Below are positions 8,547-17,340 of a DNA stretch of 64,000 nucleotides, piece by piece. How positions within the stretch are numbered: position 1 is the first letter of the stretch; every line of letters starts with the position of its first letter. The position numbers were made by a program, and so were the translations under genes. This DNA comes from Bacteroidota bacterium (lineage in GTDB: Bacteria; Bacteroidota; Bacteroidia; Flavobacteriales; Flavobacteriaceae), in contig JAEWHE010000015.1 in assembly GCA_023387965.1 (NCBI GenBank), positions 62,001 to 126,000 on the forward strand, read 5' to 3'. The notes under the pieces were generated by a model. It saw only the letters and a program-made list of their open reading frames with translations, made no database searches and had not been told where the DNA came from.

Positions 8547-9251
8547 TTAGTTTTGGATAAACTTAATCGTTTTTTGTGTGCCATTATTGGTGATTGTGGC
8601 GATGAAAACTCCGGGTTGGAGTTCAATTTTTTGCTGAACATTTTCGGACTGGTTGTTGATTTCGAGGGTTTTGATTTTCGAACCGTTGAGGGCAAAAATT
8701 TCAATTTTAGATTTTCCGATTAAATTGGTGGTGATTTCACCGTTGGTAATGTGGAAAGTATTTTTGTTGTCGAAATTTTTTGTTGAAAGAAAAACGGCTG
8801 GCGTCATACCGAAATCCGTGCCTTTCAAATCACCCGATTGACGGTCTCCAGCTGCGTTTCTAATCACGAAATAATAATCGTTGACGTTGGTTCCCGCTGG
8901 AATTGGGGCAAAATTTGTGGTGCCTTCTTCCATGTAATTTCGGTTGGCGATGTTGAGGTTTGCCACGTAAGCGTTGGCAGTTTCGTCCCAAGTTAGCGGC
9001 GTTAAGGTGGCGAGATTTGTCCAATCGTCATGATAGTCCCAAGTCGCGATATCAGCATCAGTTTCGAGACCTGAATAAAGGTACAAATTAGGATCAGAAA
9101 GTGGATCGAAAAGCGTGTAATCTCCGGCAGAACCGTAGGTTACGGTGATGTTTCCGGTGTTGATGTTAAACGGGTTTGGCGAGATCACAATTTGTGCGTT
9201 ACCAACAAAGTTGCCTAAAAATAAGGCGGCAAATAATAATTTTGTTTTCAT
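8547..9251 (-). CDS. Small secreted protein with T9SS type A sorting domain; putative glucan-binding module
   Basis: A 234-residue protein with an N-terminal signal peptide ending near VGNAQ and a C-terminal T9SS sorting domain (FALNGSKIKTLEIN, then GVFIATITNNG and a basic tail). The middle, about residues 25-150, is a beta-rich domain with LYLYSGLETDADIATW and YYFVIRNAAGDRQSGDL. It resembles the N-terminal part of the large amylase at 24338-27241 (LYLWAWSFD, IGFLIKAKNGTGDKKSQDI). No catalytic residues are visible. It is last in the maltose operon, so a surface starch-binding role is a fair guess but unproven. Confidence 0.8.
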   Translation of the reverse strand: MKTKLLFAALFLGNFVGNAQIVISPNPFNINTGNITVTYGSAGDYTLFDPLSDPNLYLYSGLETDADIATWDYHDDWTNLATLTPLTWDETANAYVANLNIANRNYMEEGTTNFAPIPAGTNVNDYYFVIRNAAGDRQSGDLKGTDFGMTPAVFLSTKNFDNKNTFHITNGEITTNLIGKSKIEIFALNGSKIKTLEINNQSENVQQKIELQPGVFIATITNNGTQKTIKFIQN

Positions 9252-9276
9252 GGTTTTGATTGTTTTTGAGTTACAT

Positions 9277-10713
9277 TTAATTGGTTAAAATCCAGTATTG
9301 CCAAGGCTGGAAACTGTGTTTTTGGTCTTTCGCCAGAGTCACTTTTTCGCCTGTAAGATAATTGGTGAATGTTCCGCTGATTGGTGCGGTAAATTCCTGG
9401 TTTTGTTTGGAAAGATTGGCTATGTAAATTACTTTTTTACCGTCTTTTTCTCTTTCGAACGCCATGATGTTTGCGTCTGCAGAAGTGGCTAATCGTTTGT
9501 ACGAAGCTGGATTTTTTCCACCGTTTAAGGCAATGTTATTGTTTTTTAGTTCGCCTAATTTTTGGTAGAGGTCGAACATTTTTCCTTTGGTTTTTGGAAT
9601 GGAATCTTTTTCGAAAAATTTCAGTCTACGCTTCAATTCATACTCTTGTCCAGTGTAAATCAACGGCATCCCTGGCATTACGTAAGTCAAAGCCGTGTAA
9701 GCCTCAACGCCATGGCCCATTCTTTCATATTCGGTTCCGTTCCAAGAATTTTCATCGTGGTTTGTGATGAAATTCATGAAGAAATCGTCTTTTTCATATT
9801 CTTTGGAAATTTTTTCTAAAACAGCGTCCAAATCTTTCACGGTTTTTGTGCCTTTGTTGATGTCATTCATCACGTGATGCGCTTCCCATCCGTATGCCAT
9901 ATCGAAAAGTCCGTCCTTTAAAAGGTAATTTTTATTGGATTCCATCAGCATAAAAACTGGCTTCACTTTTTTGAGTTCTGGAATAGCTTTTTGCCAGAAT
10001 TCTGTTGGAACGTTGTCGGCTACATCACAACGGAACCCGTCGATATTTTCTTCTTTTACCCAATACAACATTTCGTTTTTCATCACTTCATTCAGCTCTT
10101 TATTGGAGTAATCCAAATGCGCGACGTCAGTCCAGCCCCATGATTTTCCAGTTTCTGGATTTAGCGGGTCGGTCACTTCTCCTTTGGCATTTTTGTGGTA
10201 ATATTCTGGATGTTCGGTAATCCATTTGTGGTCCCAACCGGTGTGATTCGCAACCCAATCCAAGATGACGTACATGCCATTTTCGTGTGCGGTTTTGACC
10301 AAATTTCTAAAATCTTCCTTAGTTCCGTAATCGGGATTGATTGCCGTGTAATCAGAAATCGCGTAATAACTTCCTAAATATTTTGCTTTTTCTTTTGGAT
10401 CTTTGATATCAGAAACCAGCCTTCCATCAGTGGTTTTTCTGTTTTTCATCGAGATGGGGTGGATTGGCATCAGCCAAATTACTTTTACACCAAATTTTTT
10501 TAATTCTGGAATATCTCTTGTGAACGCGTTAAAGGTTCCTTCGGGAGAATATTGACGGATGTTTGCTTCGTAAATTACGGCGTTTTCAGCGGTTGCATCT
10601 GAAACTGGAGCGATTGTTTCTGTGGTTGCAACTGTTTTATCTTCTGCTTTTTTATCGTCTTTGCAAGAAATAAAAGCGGAAATTGCGATTGCTAACAAGA
10701 TTGTTTTTTTCAT
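9277..10713 (-). CDS. GH13 alpha-amylase family lipoprotein
   Basis: A 478-residue GH13 enzyme with a lipoprotein signal peptide (MKKTILL...AFISC, Cys 17). The four GH13 regions can be seen: VILDWVANHT, GFRCDVADN (nucleophile Asp about 230), MLMESN (acid/base Glu about 258) and FITNHDENSW (Asp about 320). It hydrolyses alpha-1,4-glucans at a membrane surface, most likely on the periplasmic side. The open frame extends upstream to 10809, but that part is only translation of the GTCATTCC repeat, so the start with a proper lipoprotein signal was taken. It lies between the SusA-like enzyme and the T9SS protein in the same operon. Confidence 0.93.
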   Translation of the reverse strand: MKKTILLAIAISAFISCKDDKKAEDKTVATTETIAPVSDATAENAVIYEANIRQYSPEGTFNAFTRDIPELKKFGVKVIWLMPIHPISMKNRKTTDGRLVSDIKDPKEKAKYLGSYYAISDYTAINPDYGTKEDFRNLVKTAHENGMYVILDWVANHTGWDHKWITEHPEYYHKNAKGEVTDPLNPETGKSWGWTDVAHLDYSNKELNEVMKNEMLYWVKEENIDGFRCDVADNVPTEFWQKAIPELKKVKPVFMLMESNKNYLLKDGLFDMAYGWEAHHVMNDINKGTKTVKDLDAVLEKISKEYEKDDFFMNFITNHDENSWNGTEYERMGHGVEAYTALTYVMPGMPLIYTGQEYELKRRLKFFEKDSIPKTKGKMFDLYQKLGELKNNNIALNGGKNPASYKRLATSADANIMAFEREKDGKKVIYIANLSKQNQEFTAPISGTFTNYLTGEKVTLAKDQKHSFQPWQYWILTN

Positions 10714-10744
10714 ATTTGAACGTTTTTTTAACCGATAATTTTTT

Positions 10745-10807
10745 GTCATTCCCAGGAACGAGGAATCTCTATTGTGTTTGCTAAGATTCCTCCTTCGTCG
10801 GAATGAC
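10745..10807. repeat. Dispersed inverted repeat GTCATTCC...GGAATGAC, copy 2
   Basis: The arms (GTCATTCC, GAGGAATCTC against AAGATTCCTCC, GGAATGAC) match copy 1 at 2375-2447 closely; the loop differs. It lies between two GH13 genes of one operon and would form a hairpin in the operon mRNA. Confidence 0.75.
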
Positions 10808-10839
10808 AAGATTGTGGGATGACAAGATTGAATAATTTT

Positions 10840-12672
10840 TTATTTCAACTCCAAAACCAAAGCCGATTTTCCTTCCAATGAAATTTCATTTGAAACATCA
10901 ACGGTTTTTCCGGAAAGTACGTCTTTTCCTGATTTGAACAATTTGATATTTTCTTGGAAACGATTTGTCTTGATGGTTTTCGCTTCCGCGGAATTGTTCA
11001 TCACGACCATCACGGTTTCTTTATCATCGTATCTGAAATACACATACACATTTTCCTGCGGAAGATAATGCGTCATTTTTCCGAAGTGAACCACGTTTTT
11101 ATTTTTTCTCCATTGGAACAATTTTGAAGTCACATCGAAGAATTTGTTTTGTTCTTCAGTCCTTCCAGATTTTGTGAAAGCGTTGTTTTTATCGCCTTCC
11201 CAACCTCCAGGAAAATCCTGACGAATGTCGGCATCACCTTTTCCTTTGTCGCCAGCCATTCCGATTTCTGAACCGTAATACAATTGCGGAATTCCACGAA
11301 CTGTAGCCAACAACGCCATCGCCATCGTGTATTTCTTGATATCGTTTTTGTAGTTTTGGTTGAAACGTCCCGTGTCGTGGTTTTCGGCAAAAATCAAAAG
11401 ATTGTTGATGTTTGGATACAAGAAATCGTTTGTGAAATTGTCGTAAACCTTGATCATTCCATCATTCCAGCTGTCTTTGTCTTCATTGAAAACATTCCCG
11501 AAAGCATCGTGCAACGTAAAATCCATCACACTCGGACAATAGGAATTGTAGCTTTGGATTTCGGCAATCTTGCTGTCTTTTTGCCAATAGGACATTTGCG
11601 CTTGATCGTGCATCCACACTTCTCCAACTATGTTGAAATAAGGATATTCATCGGTAATGGCTTTTGTCCATTTTGCGATTCCAACTTTGTCGTTATACGA
11701 ATAGGTATCGACTCTGAATCCATCTAAATCGGCATATTCAATCCACCAAATAGCGTTTTGAGTAATGTAATTCAACACCAACGGATTCGATTGGTTCAAA
11801 TCAGGCATTGAAGGTACGAACCAACCGTCCATGCAATATTTCGCATCGATTGCGGAAGCATTTAGGTCGAATTGCGTGGTCATTCTGTAATTGGATTGTG
11901 CATATCCCGGAAACTGGTGGAACCAATCGTAAGTTGGCATATCTTTAAACATCCAATGTTCGGCACCCCAGTGGTTGGTTACATAATCCTTGACCAATTT
12001 CATACCGCGTTTTTTCATTTCGGAAGAAAGTTTCAAATATTCTTCGTTGGTTCCATAACGGGGATCAATTCTGTAAAGGTCGGATTGACCGTATCCGTGG
12101 TATGAATATCCTTTGTCGTTGTCCTCGCAAAGTGGTGTGCTCCAAAGTGCTGTAACACCCAATTCGTCCAAATAATCCAAGTTTTTGATGATTCCGGCGA
12201 TATCACCACCGTGACGACCGCCAGGCAAAGTTCTGTTGGCTTTTTCGTTGGTCGATTTGTCGCTGTCGTTGTTTGGATTTCCATTGGCAAAACGATCCGG
12301 CATTATCAAATACATCATATCCGATGAATCGAAACTTTTGCGTTCGGCTGAATTTGCACGTCTTGCTTTTAATGAATATTTTTTAGTAAAAGCGACTTTA
12401 TTTTTGCTTTTGAAAGAGAAAACCAAATCAGAAGCTGGGATATTTTTAGTGTCAATGGTAACGAAAATATAGTTTGGATTTTCGGTTTTGACAACGTTTT
12501 TAATCACCACATTATTGGAAACCGAAGCTTCATATTGTGCGATATTTTTTCCGTAGAACATAATTTGGAGTTCTGGATTGTGCATTCCGGCATACCAGAA
12601 AGGTGGTTCTACTTTGTCGATTTGGGCAAAAGCAGAAATGGATAATAATAAAAGTAGGATTGTTTTTTTCAT
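10840..12672 (-). CDS. SusA-like periplasmic GH13 enzyme (neopullulanase/cyclomaltodextrinase type)
   Basis: A 610-residue protein with a cleavable signal peptide ending near SAFAQ, a cyclomaltodextrinase-type N-terminal beta domain (residues about 20-105) and a GH13 barrel. Catalytic residues sit in DGFRVDTYSYN (Asp 322), NIVGEVW (Glu 351) and FAENHDTGRF (Asp 433). Size and domain order fit Bacteroides SusA (about 617 residues), a periplasmic neopullulanase that shortens imported maltooligosaccharides. It lies downstream of maltose phosphorylase in the same operon and 126 bases before the lipoprotein amylase gene, with a GTCATTCC repeat between. The exact bond preference cannot be read. Confidence 0.93.
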   Translation of the reverse strand: MKKTILLLLLSISAFAQIDKVEPPFWYAGMHNPELQIMFYGKNIAQYEASVSNNVVIKNVVKTENPNYIFVTIDTKNIPASDLVFSFKSKNKVAFTKKYSLKARRANSAERKSFDSSDMMYLIMPDRFANGNPNNDSDKSTNEKANRTLPGGRHGGDIAGIIKNLDYLDELGVTALWSTPLCEDNDKGYSYHGYGQSDLYRIDPRYGTNEEYLKLSSEMKKRGMKLVKDYVTNHWGAEHWMFKDMPTYDWFHQFPGYAQSNYRMTTQFDLNASAIDAKYCMDGWFVPSMPDLNQSNPLVLNYITQNAIWWIEYADLDGFRVDTYSYNDKVGIAKWTKAITDEYPYFNIVGEVWMHDQAQMSYWQKDSKIAEIQSYNSYCPSVMDFTLHDAFGNVFNEDKDSWNDGMIKVYDNFTNDFLYPNINNLLIFAENHDTGRFNQNYKNDIKKYTMAMALLATVRGIPQLYYGSEIGMAGDKGKGDADIRQDFPGGWEGDKNNAFTKSGRTEEQNKFFDVTSKLFQWRKNKNVVHFGKMTHYLPQENVYVYFRYDDKETVMVVMNNSAEAKTIKTNRFQENIKLFKSGKDVLSGKTVDVSNEISLEGKSALVLELK

Positions 12673-12686
12673 TTCTTATTATTTAA

Positions 12687-12719
12687 AACCTTGTCAGAGT
12701 TTGAAACTCTGACAGGGTT
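12687..12719. repeat. 33-bp near-perfect palindrome between GH65 and GH13 genes
   Basis: The arms AACCTTGTCAGAGTTT and GAAACTCTGACAGGGTT pair over almost all positions with no real loop. This CTCTGACA-type palindrome is, from memory, a frequent dispersed element in Flavobacterium genomes. No other copy was seen in this window. Confidence 0.7.
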
Positions 12720-12732
12720 GATTCAAAGAGTA

Positions 12733-15036
12733 TTATACCGTAACCAAAGTATTGGGTTCCGCCAAAACTGCTTTTCCGTTAACAAAAACAGTCAGTTTTT
12801 CAGTGCCTTCGAGGTTGAATTTGGTTTCATTTGCCTCTACAGAAATTTGCAGGATTTGATTTCTAAAATTGATCTTGAACGAATAACCTTTCCATTGTTC
12901 CGGGATTCTTGGTTCAAAATGCAACGCGTCATTTTTCACACGCATTCCACCGAAACCTTCCACAATACTCATCCAAGTTCCCGCCATTGACGTGATATGC
13001 AAACCCTCTTCAACTTCCTTGTTATAATCGTCCAAATCCAAACGGGAAGTTCTCAAATAAAAGGTGTAAGCCTGTTCCATTCTGCCTAAAACCGAAGCCT
13101 GAATCGAGTGAACACAAGGAGAAAGCGAAGATTCGTGAACTGTAAAGGGTTCGTAAAAATCAAAATGTTTTTCCAATTGCTCTTTCGAAAAATGATCTTC
13201 GAAGAAATAAAATCCTTGCAAAACGTCGGCTTGCTTGATATAAGGCGAACGAAGAATTCTGTCCCAAGACCATTTCTGATTGATTGGTCGTTGGCTTTTA
13301 TCCAAATCGTGCACTTTTACCAATTCCTTGTCCAAGAAACCGTCCTGTTGCAAATAAACATCATGCTCTTCAGAAAACGGCAAGTACATTTTGTCGGCAA
13401 CTTTCTTCCATTGTGCCATTTCTCCATTATCTAAATTTACTTTAGACATGATTCTGGAATGATCGGAAGCGTATTCTTTTGCTACTTTTTCAATTTGCTC
13501 CAAAGTGTAATCGATACACCATTTTGCCAAATAATTCGTGTAGAAGTTATTGTTTACGTTGTTTTCATATTCATTCGGACCTGTAACACCTAGAATCACG
13601 AATTGATCTTTCTTCGTAGAAAATGTCGCTCTTTGGTGCCAAAAACGCGCAATGGCAATCAAGACTTCCAGACCTTTTTCTGGAATATAACTGTAATCTC
13701 CAGTAAATCTGAAATAGTTGAAAATTGCAAAAGCAATCGCACCATTTCTGTGGATTTCCTCGAATGTAATTTCCCATTCGTTGTGGCATTCTTCACCGTT
13801 CATCGTCACCATCGGATACAAAGCGGCACCGTTTGTAAATCCTAATTTCCCAGCGTTTTCAATGGCTTTATCCAATTGATTATAACGATAGGTCAACAAA
13901 TTTCTCGCCACTTGCTGGTCTTTTGTCGCCATATAAAACGGAATGCAATAGGCTTCGGTGTCCCAATAAGTCGAACCACCGTATTTTTCTCCAGTAAAAC
14001 CTTTTGGACCAATATTCAAGCGAGAATCTTTGCCCAAATACGTCTGGTTCAATTGGAAAATATTGAAGCGGATTCCTTGTTGTGCTTTTACGTCGCCATC
14101 GATGGTAATGTCTGACATTTCCCAGATTTTTGACCAAGCCAATTTTTGGTTTTCCAACAGGTTTTCATAACCTATTTTCAAACCTTCGGCAATTACGTTT
14201 TGAGCGGCACTTTGGGTATTTTCATGGTTCAAAGAAACTGTGTAACCACCTAGTTTTTGGAAAGAAACTGTTTCAGATTTTCCAACTTTTACTTCGTAAG
14301 AAAATTGAATTTTATCTGAAGTTTTTTGAACATCAAAAGGATTTTGTTTCATAGAACTTCCATTCAACAAAATCGAATTCTGCATAAAAGTTGTCGCCGT
14401 AAAATGCGTCTTGAACGTTCTTGCCGTTACAAAAGCTTCGTTTTCGGAATGTTTTACCTCAAGCGGTTCCCAGAATTTTTCTTCCCAGTTTGCATCTTCG
14501 TTATGAACTCCGGCATCAACATACGGCTTGAAAACAATAGTTGCCTCAGCGTTCAAAGGTGTGATTTCATAATTGATAACGCCTAATTCATCGATATCCA
14601 ACGAAAGAAAACGCGTGATTTTAGCTGAAATTTCAGTTCCATTTCGCAAAACAGCTTCAAAAGAACGGTAATAAACACCTTCCTTCATGTTCAATTCACG
14701 CTTGAAATTAGAAACCGATTTGCATTTGGCCAAATCAAAACTTTCGCCGTTGATTTCAATTTCAATCCCTATCCAGTTTGGCGCGTTCAATACTTTTGCA
14801 AAATATTCCGGATACCCGTTTTTCCACCAACCCACTTTGGTTTTGTCTGGATAATAGATTCCGGCGATGTAACTTCCCTGGAAGGTTTCGCCCGAATAAT
14901 TTTCTTCAAAATTGGCACGTTGTCCCATCGCACCGTTTCCGATACTGAACAAACTTTGGGAAGATTTGACTCTTTCAGCATCAAATCCCTCTTCTATGAT
15001 GGACCAGTTGTCTGGCTTTATATAGTCTTGATTCAT
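12733..15036 (-). CDS. GH65 maltose phosphorylase
   Basis: A 767-residue GH65 protein, the normal size for maltose phosphorylase. It opens with DNWSIIEEGFD and SIGNGAMGQRANFEE, holds YPMVTMNGEECHNEWE and ITFEEIHRNGAIAFAI, and has the catalytic Glu in GVTGPNEYENN (residue about 489). It splits maltose with phosphate into glucose and beta-glucose-1-phosphate in the cytosol. Another GH65 activity, such as kojibiose or trehalose phosphorylase, is possible, but the starch context and the adjacent beta-phosphoglucomutase favour maltose. The frame could begin with TTG at 15048; the ATG at 15036 was chosen. Confidence 0.93.
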   Translation of the reverse strand: MNQDYIKPDNWSIIEEGFDAERVKSSQSLFSIGNGAMGQRANFEENYSGETFQGSYIAGIYYPDKTKVGWWKNGYPEYFAKVLNAPNWIGIEIEINGESFDLAKCKSVSNFKRELNMKEGVYYRSFEAVLRNGTEISAKITRFLSLDIDELGVINYEITPLNAEATIVFKPYVDAGVHNEDANWEEKFWEPLEVKHSENEAFVTARTFKTHFTATTFMQNSILLNGSSMKQNPFDVQKTSDKIQFSYEVKVGKSETVSFQKLGGYTVSLNHENTQSAAQNVIAEGLKIGYENLLENQKLAWSKIWEMSDITIDGDVKAQQGIRFNIFQLNQTYLGKDSRLNIGPKGFTGEKYGGSTYWDTEAYCIPFYMATKDQQVARNLLTYRYNQLDKAIENAGKLGFTNGAALYPMVTMNGEECHNEWEITFEEIHRNGAIAFAIFNYFRFTGDYSYIPEKGLEVLIAIARFWHQRATFSTKKDQFVILGVTGPNEYENNVNNNFYTNYLAKWCIDYTLEQIEKVAKEYASDHSRIMSKVNLDNGEMAQWKKVADKMYLPFSEEHDVYLQQDGFLDKELVKVHDLDKSQRPINQKWSWDRILRSPYIKQADVLQGFYFFEDHFSKEQLEKHFDFYEPFTVHESSLSPCVHSIQASVLGRMEQAYTFYLRTSRLDLDDYNKEVEEGLHITSMAGTWMSIVEGFGGMRVKNDALHFEPRIPEQWKGYSFKINFRNQILQISVEANETKFNLEGTEKLTVFVNGKAVLAEPNTLVTV

Positions 15037-15061
15037 GTTTTTTTTCAATTAGTCAATTAGT

Positions 15062-15116
15062 TAATTTGATAATTTGATAATTGAGCAAATGCGGGCATTA
15101 ACTAATTATCAAATTA
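15062..15116. repeat. Inverted repeat between pgmB and maltose phosphorylase
   Basis: A 13-bp perfect AT-rich pair (15062-15074 with 15104-15116, TAATTTGATAATT) flanks a 29-base spacer. It may form an mRNA hairpin inside the operon; there is no clear T-run after it. Confidence 0.5.
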
Positions 15117-15118
15117 GC

Positions 15119-15775
15119 TTATTCTCTAATTAGATTCTTAATAAATTGTTCGTCGATGTGCGTAAAATCAGGGAAGATGAATTTTGCTTCGTGCAAGATT
15201 TTAGCTTCGCCGATTCCAACGCTTGTCATATTGGCGATGTTTGCCGCTTGAACACCTGCCACCGAGTCTTCAAAAACAATGGCATCTTCAGGTTTTGCAC
15301 CTAATAATTGCGCAGCTCTTAAAAAAACTTCTGGATCTGGTTTTGCGTTTGTAACGTCATTTCCATCAACGATAGCATCGAAATAACCAATGATTCTTGT
15401 TTTTTCTAAAATTGGTCTTGCATTTTTACTTGCAGAACCTAAAGCAATTTTTTGATTATTCTCTTTCAAAAATTTTAAAACGGGAACAACGCCGCTTAAA
15501 ATTTCGCTTTCGTCCATATCTACCAAATACGATAGATAATCTTCATTTTTTTGAACCAGCCAAAGATTTTTATCTTCTTGAGTTGCTTCAATTTTTCCTA
15601 ATGCAAGGATAAGATCCAGCGAGCGAACTCTGCTGACACCTTTTAGCTCTTCGTTGTGTTCATGCGTAAATTCGATGCCGAGTTGATTTGCGATTTTCTG
15701 CCAGGCCAAATAATGGTATTTTGCAGTATCGACGATCACGCCGTCCAGGTCGAATATGAATGCTTTTGTTTTCAA
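15119..15775 (-). CDS. pgmB: Beta-phosphoglucomutase
   Basis: A 218-residue HAD phosphatase-fold protein. The active-site motif FIFDLDGVIVDTA has the nucleophile Asp 9 and the acid/base Asp 11; the cap loop has LKGVSRVRSLD, the second motif is ALGSASKN, and the metal site is IVFEDSVAGVQAA. It converts beta-glucose-1-phosphate to glucose-6-phosphate, the step after maltose phosphorylase. Placement beside a GH65 gene is the classic arrangement. It starts 3 bases downstream of the MFS transporter stop, so the two are tightly coupled. Confidence 0.96.
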   Translation of the reverse strand: MKTKAFIFDLDGVIVDTAKYHYLAWQKIANQLGIEFTHEHNEELKGVSRVRSLDLILALGKIEATQEDKNLWLVQKNEDYLSYLVDMDESEILSGVVPVLKFLKENNQKIALGSASKNARPILEKTRIIGYFDAIVDGNDVTNAKPDPEVFLRAAQLLGAKPEDAIVFEDSVAGVQAANIANMTSVGIGEAKILHEAKFIFPDFTHIDEQFIKNLIRE

Positions 15776-15778
15776 AAT

Positions 15779-17143
15779 TTAAATTTTAATTGTGTCGTCT
15801 TCAGCTGTAATTTTATCGTCTTCATCCTTTACTCTCGAAACAAAAAGCGCTGCAACGATAAAAGCAACACCGCTTGCTACAATAGCATAAATTGGATTTC
15901 CGCCATAAAAATATTTCACGATTGGACCGCCGATGATGGCGTTGATGATTTGCGGAATTACGATGAAGAAATTGAAAATCCCCATGTAAACGCCCATTTT
16001 TTTCGCAGGAATAGAACCCGAAAGGATCGCATAAGGCATCGCCAAAATACTTGCCCAAGCGATTCCAACACCTACCATCGATAAAATCAACCAATAAGGA
16101 TTTGGAGCGAAATAAACCGAAATCAATCCGATTCCTCCGATGATTAATGAAAAAGTGTGTGTAGATTTTCTGCCAATTTTTTTTGCGATAGCAGGCAAGA
16201 AGAAAGCAAAAACAGCAGAAACCGCGTTGTAAACTCCGAAGATGATTCCGACCCAGTCACCAGCTTCTTGGTACGTTGCTGAACTGGTGTCGTCCAAAGG
16301 AAGATTGTACACGTGATGTGCGATTGCAGGTGTGGAAAAAACCCACATTCCGAACAAGGCAAACCAAGAGAAAAACTGAACCCAACCTAATTGTTTCATA
16401 GTTTGGGGCATATTTTTAAAATCTTCAAAAATGTTCATCAAGCTTGAAGATTCTTGCTCGTGAACAATTCCTTCGGCTTTGTCAAAGGCTTCTAATTCTG
16501 CAGGAGAATATTCTTTTGTAGTGGAAATGGTCAATAAAACCGCACCAACGAGAACAATTGCCCCAATAATAAATGAAAGAATTAAATGGTAAGGAACTTC
16601 GCCTGGATTTGCTTGGCTTGAAACACCAAACCAATTGCTCAAAGCATACGGAAGCCAAGAACCTATAACCGCTCCAAAACCAATTAAAGCGGTTTGAACG
16701 CTGAAGCCTAAAGTCCTTTGATCGGACGGAAGTAAATCTGCCACCAAAGCACGAAAAGGTTCCATGGCAATGTTAAACGAAGCGTCCATAATCATCAACA
16801 TTCCGGCTCCAACCCAAAGTGCGGGCATGAAAGCGGTTAATGTATCAGATTGTGGCATGAAAATTAATCCAAACGCCGCCAAAATGGATCCGATTAAAAA
16901 ATACGGTTTTCTTCTGCCGAAACGCGTCCAAGTTCTGTCGCTATAATGTCCGATAATAGGCTGAACAATCAATCCCATCAATGGTGCAACAATCCAAAAC
17001 CAAGACAAGCTGTGAACGTCGGCTCCGAAAATTTGCAGAATTCTACTGGCATTTGCGTTTTGTAAAGCAAATCCCATTTGTATTCCCAAATATCCAAAAC
17101 TCATGTTCCAGATATCTAGAAAACTTAATTTACGCTTTTTCAT
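15779..17143 (-). CDS. MFS sugar transporter (GPH/SLC45-like), probable maltose carrier
   Basis: A 454-residue protein with about 12 membrane segments. The loop motif GHYSDRTWTRFGRRKPYF (between helices 2 and 3) and EPFRALVADLLP are typical of GPH/SLC45 sugar carriers, which import disaccharides with a cation. It is the first gene of the operon with pgmB and maltose phosphorylase, so maltose or maltooligosaccharides are the likely cargo across the inner membrane. A TATATTTG promoter box and a short inverted repeat lie upstream. Substrate assignment is inference from context. Confidence 0.9.
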   Translation of the reverse strand: MKKRKLSFLDIWNMSFGYLGIQMGFALQNANASRILQIFGADVHSLSWFWIVAPLMGLIVQPIIGHYSDRTWTRFGRRKPYFLIGSILAAFGLIFMPQSDTLTAFMPALWVGAGMLMIMDASFNIAMEPFRALVADLLPSDQRTLGFSVQTALIGFGAVIGSWLPYALSNWFGVSSQANPGEVPYHLILSFIIGAIVLVGAVLLTISTTKEYSPAELEAFDKAEGIVHEQESSSLMNIFEDFKNMPQTMKQLGWVQFFSWFALFGMWVFSTPAIAHHVYNLPLDDTSSATYQEAGDWVGIIFGVYNAVSAVFAFFLPAIAKKIGRKSTHTFSLIIGGIGLISVYFAPNPYWLILSMVGVGIAWASILAMPYAILSGSIPAKKMGVYMGIFNFFIVIPQIINAIIGGPIVKYFYGGNPIYAIVASGVAFIVAALFVSRVKDEDDKITAEDDTIKI

Positions 17144-17164
17144 TATCGTAATGATTATTAATAC

Positions 17165-17184
17165 GATAAGCGTTATTGCTTATC
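17165..17184. promoter_or_regulatory. Inverted repeat in the 5' leader of the maltose operon, possible operator
   Basis: GATAAGC-N6-GCTTATC is a perfect 7-bp dyad about 22 bases ahead of the transporter ATG and downstream of the -7 box. It could be a repressor site or an mRNA hairpin. It does not match the AAACGTTT sites near lacI. Confidence 0.45.
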
Positions 17185-17201
17185 AAACTTAATTTTGTTT
17201 T

Positions 17202-17218
17202 CGAAGTAAAAATTTAAG
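17202..17218. repeat. 17-bp direct repeat, copy left of lacI
   Basis: CGAAGTAAAAATTTAAG occurs here and, identical and in the same orientation, at 18542-18558. The two copies flank the lacI gene, one in each target promoter region, though they face opposite ways relative to the genes they precede. Confidence 0.6.
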
Positions 17219-17231
17219 TGTGATAATGATG

Positions 17232-17239
17232 CAAATATA
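17232..17239 (-). promoter_or_regulatory. -7 promoter box of the maltose operon
   Basis: TATATTTG on the minus strand is a perfect TAnnTTTG match, 88 bases ahead of the transporter ATG. A good -33 TTTG was not found, which fits an activated or regulated promoter. Confidence 0.6.
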
Positions 17240-17340
17240 TATAGATTTATGATTTAAGATATATGATTTTTGATTTTAACATTTTCCAAATAACCAAAAG
17301 TATTCTTATAAATCCCTAAAAACCAATTAAATAACAAAAA

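Noticed and set aside
10714..10809. Longer N-terminus for the lipoprotein amylase
   Set aside because: The extra residues translate the GTCATTCC repeat and would hide the lipoprotein signal peptide.
11284..11727. 147-residue plus-strand ORF opposite the SusA-like gene
   Set aside because: Antisense shadow of a clear GH13 gene.
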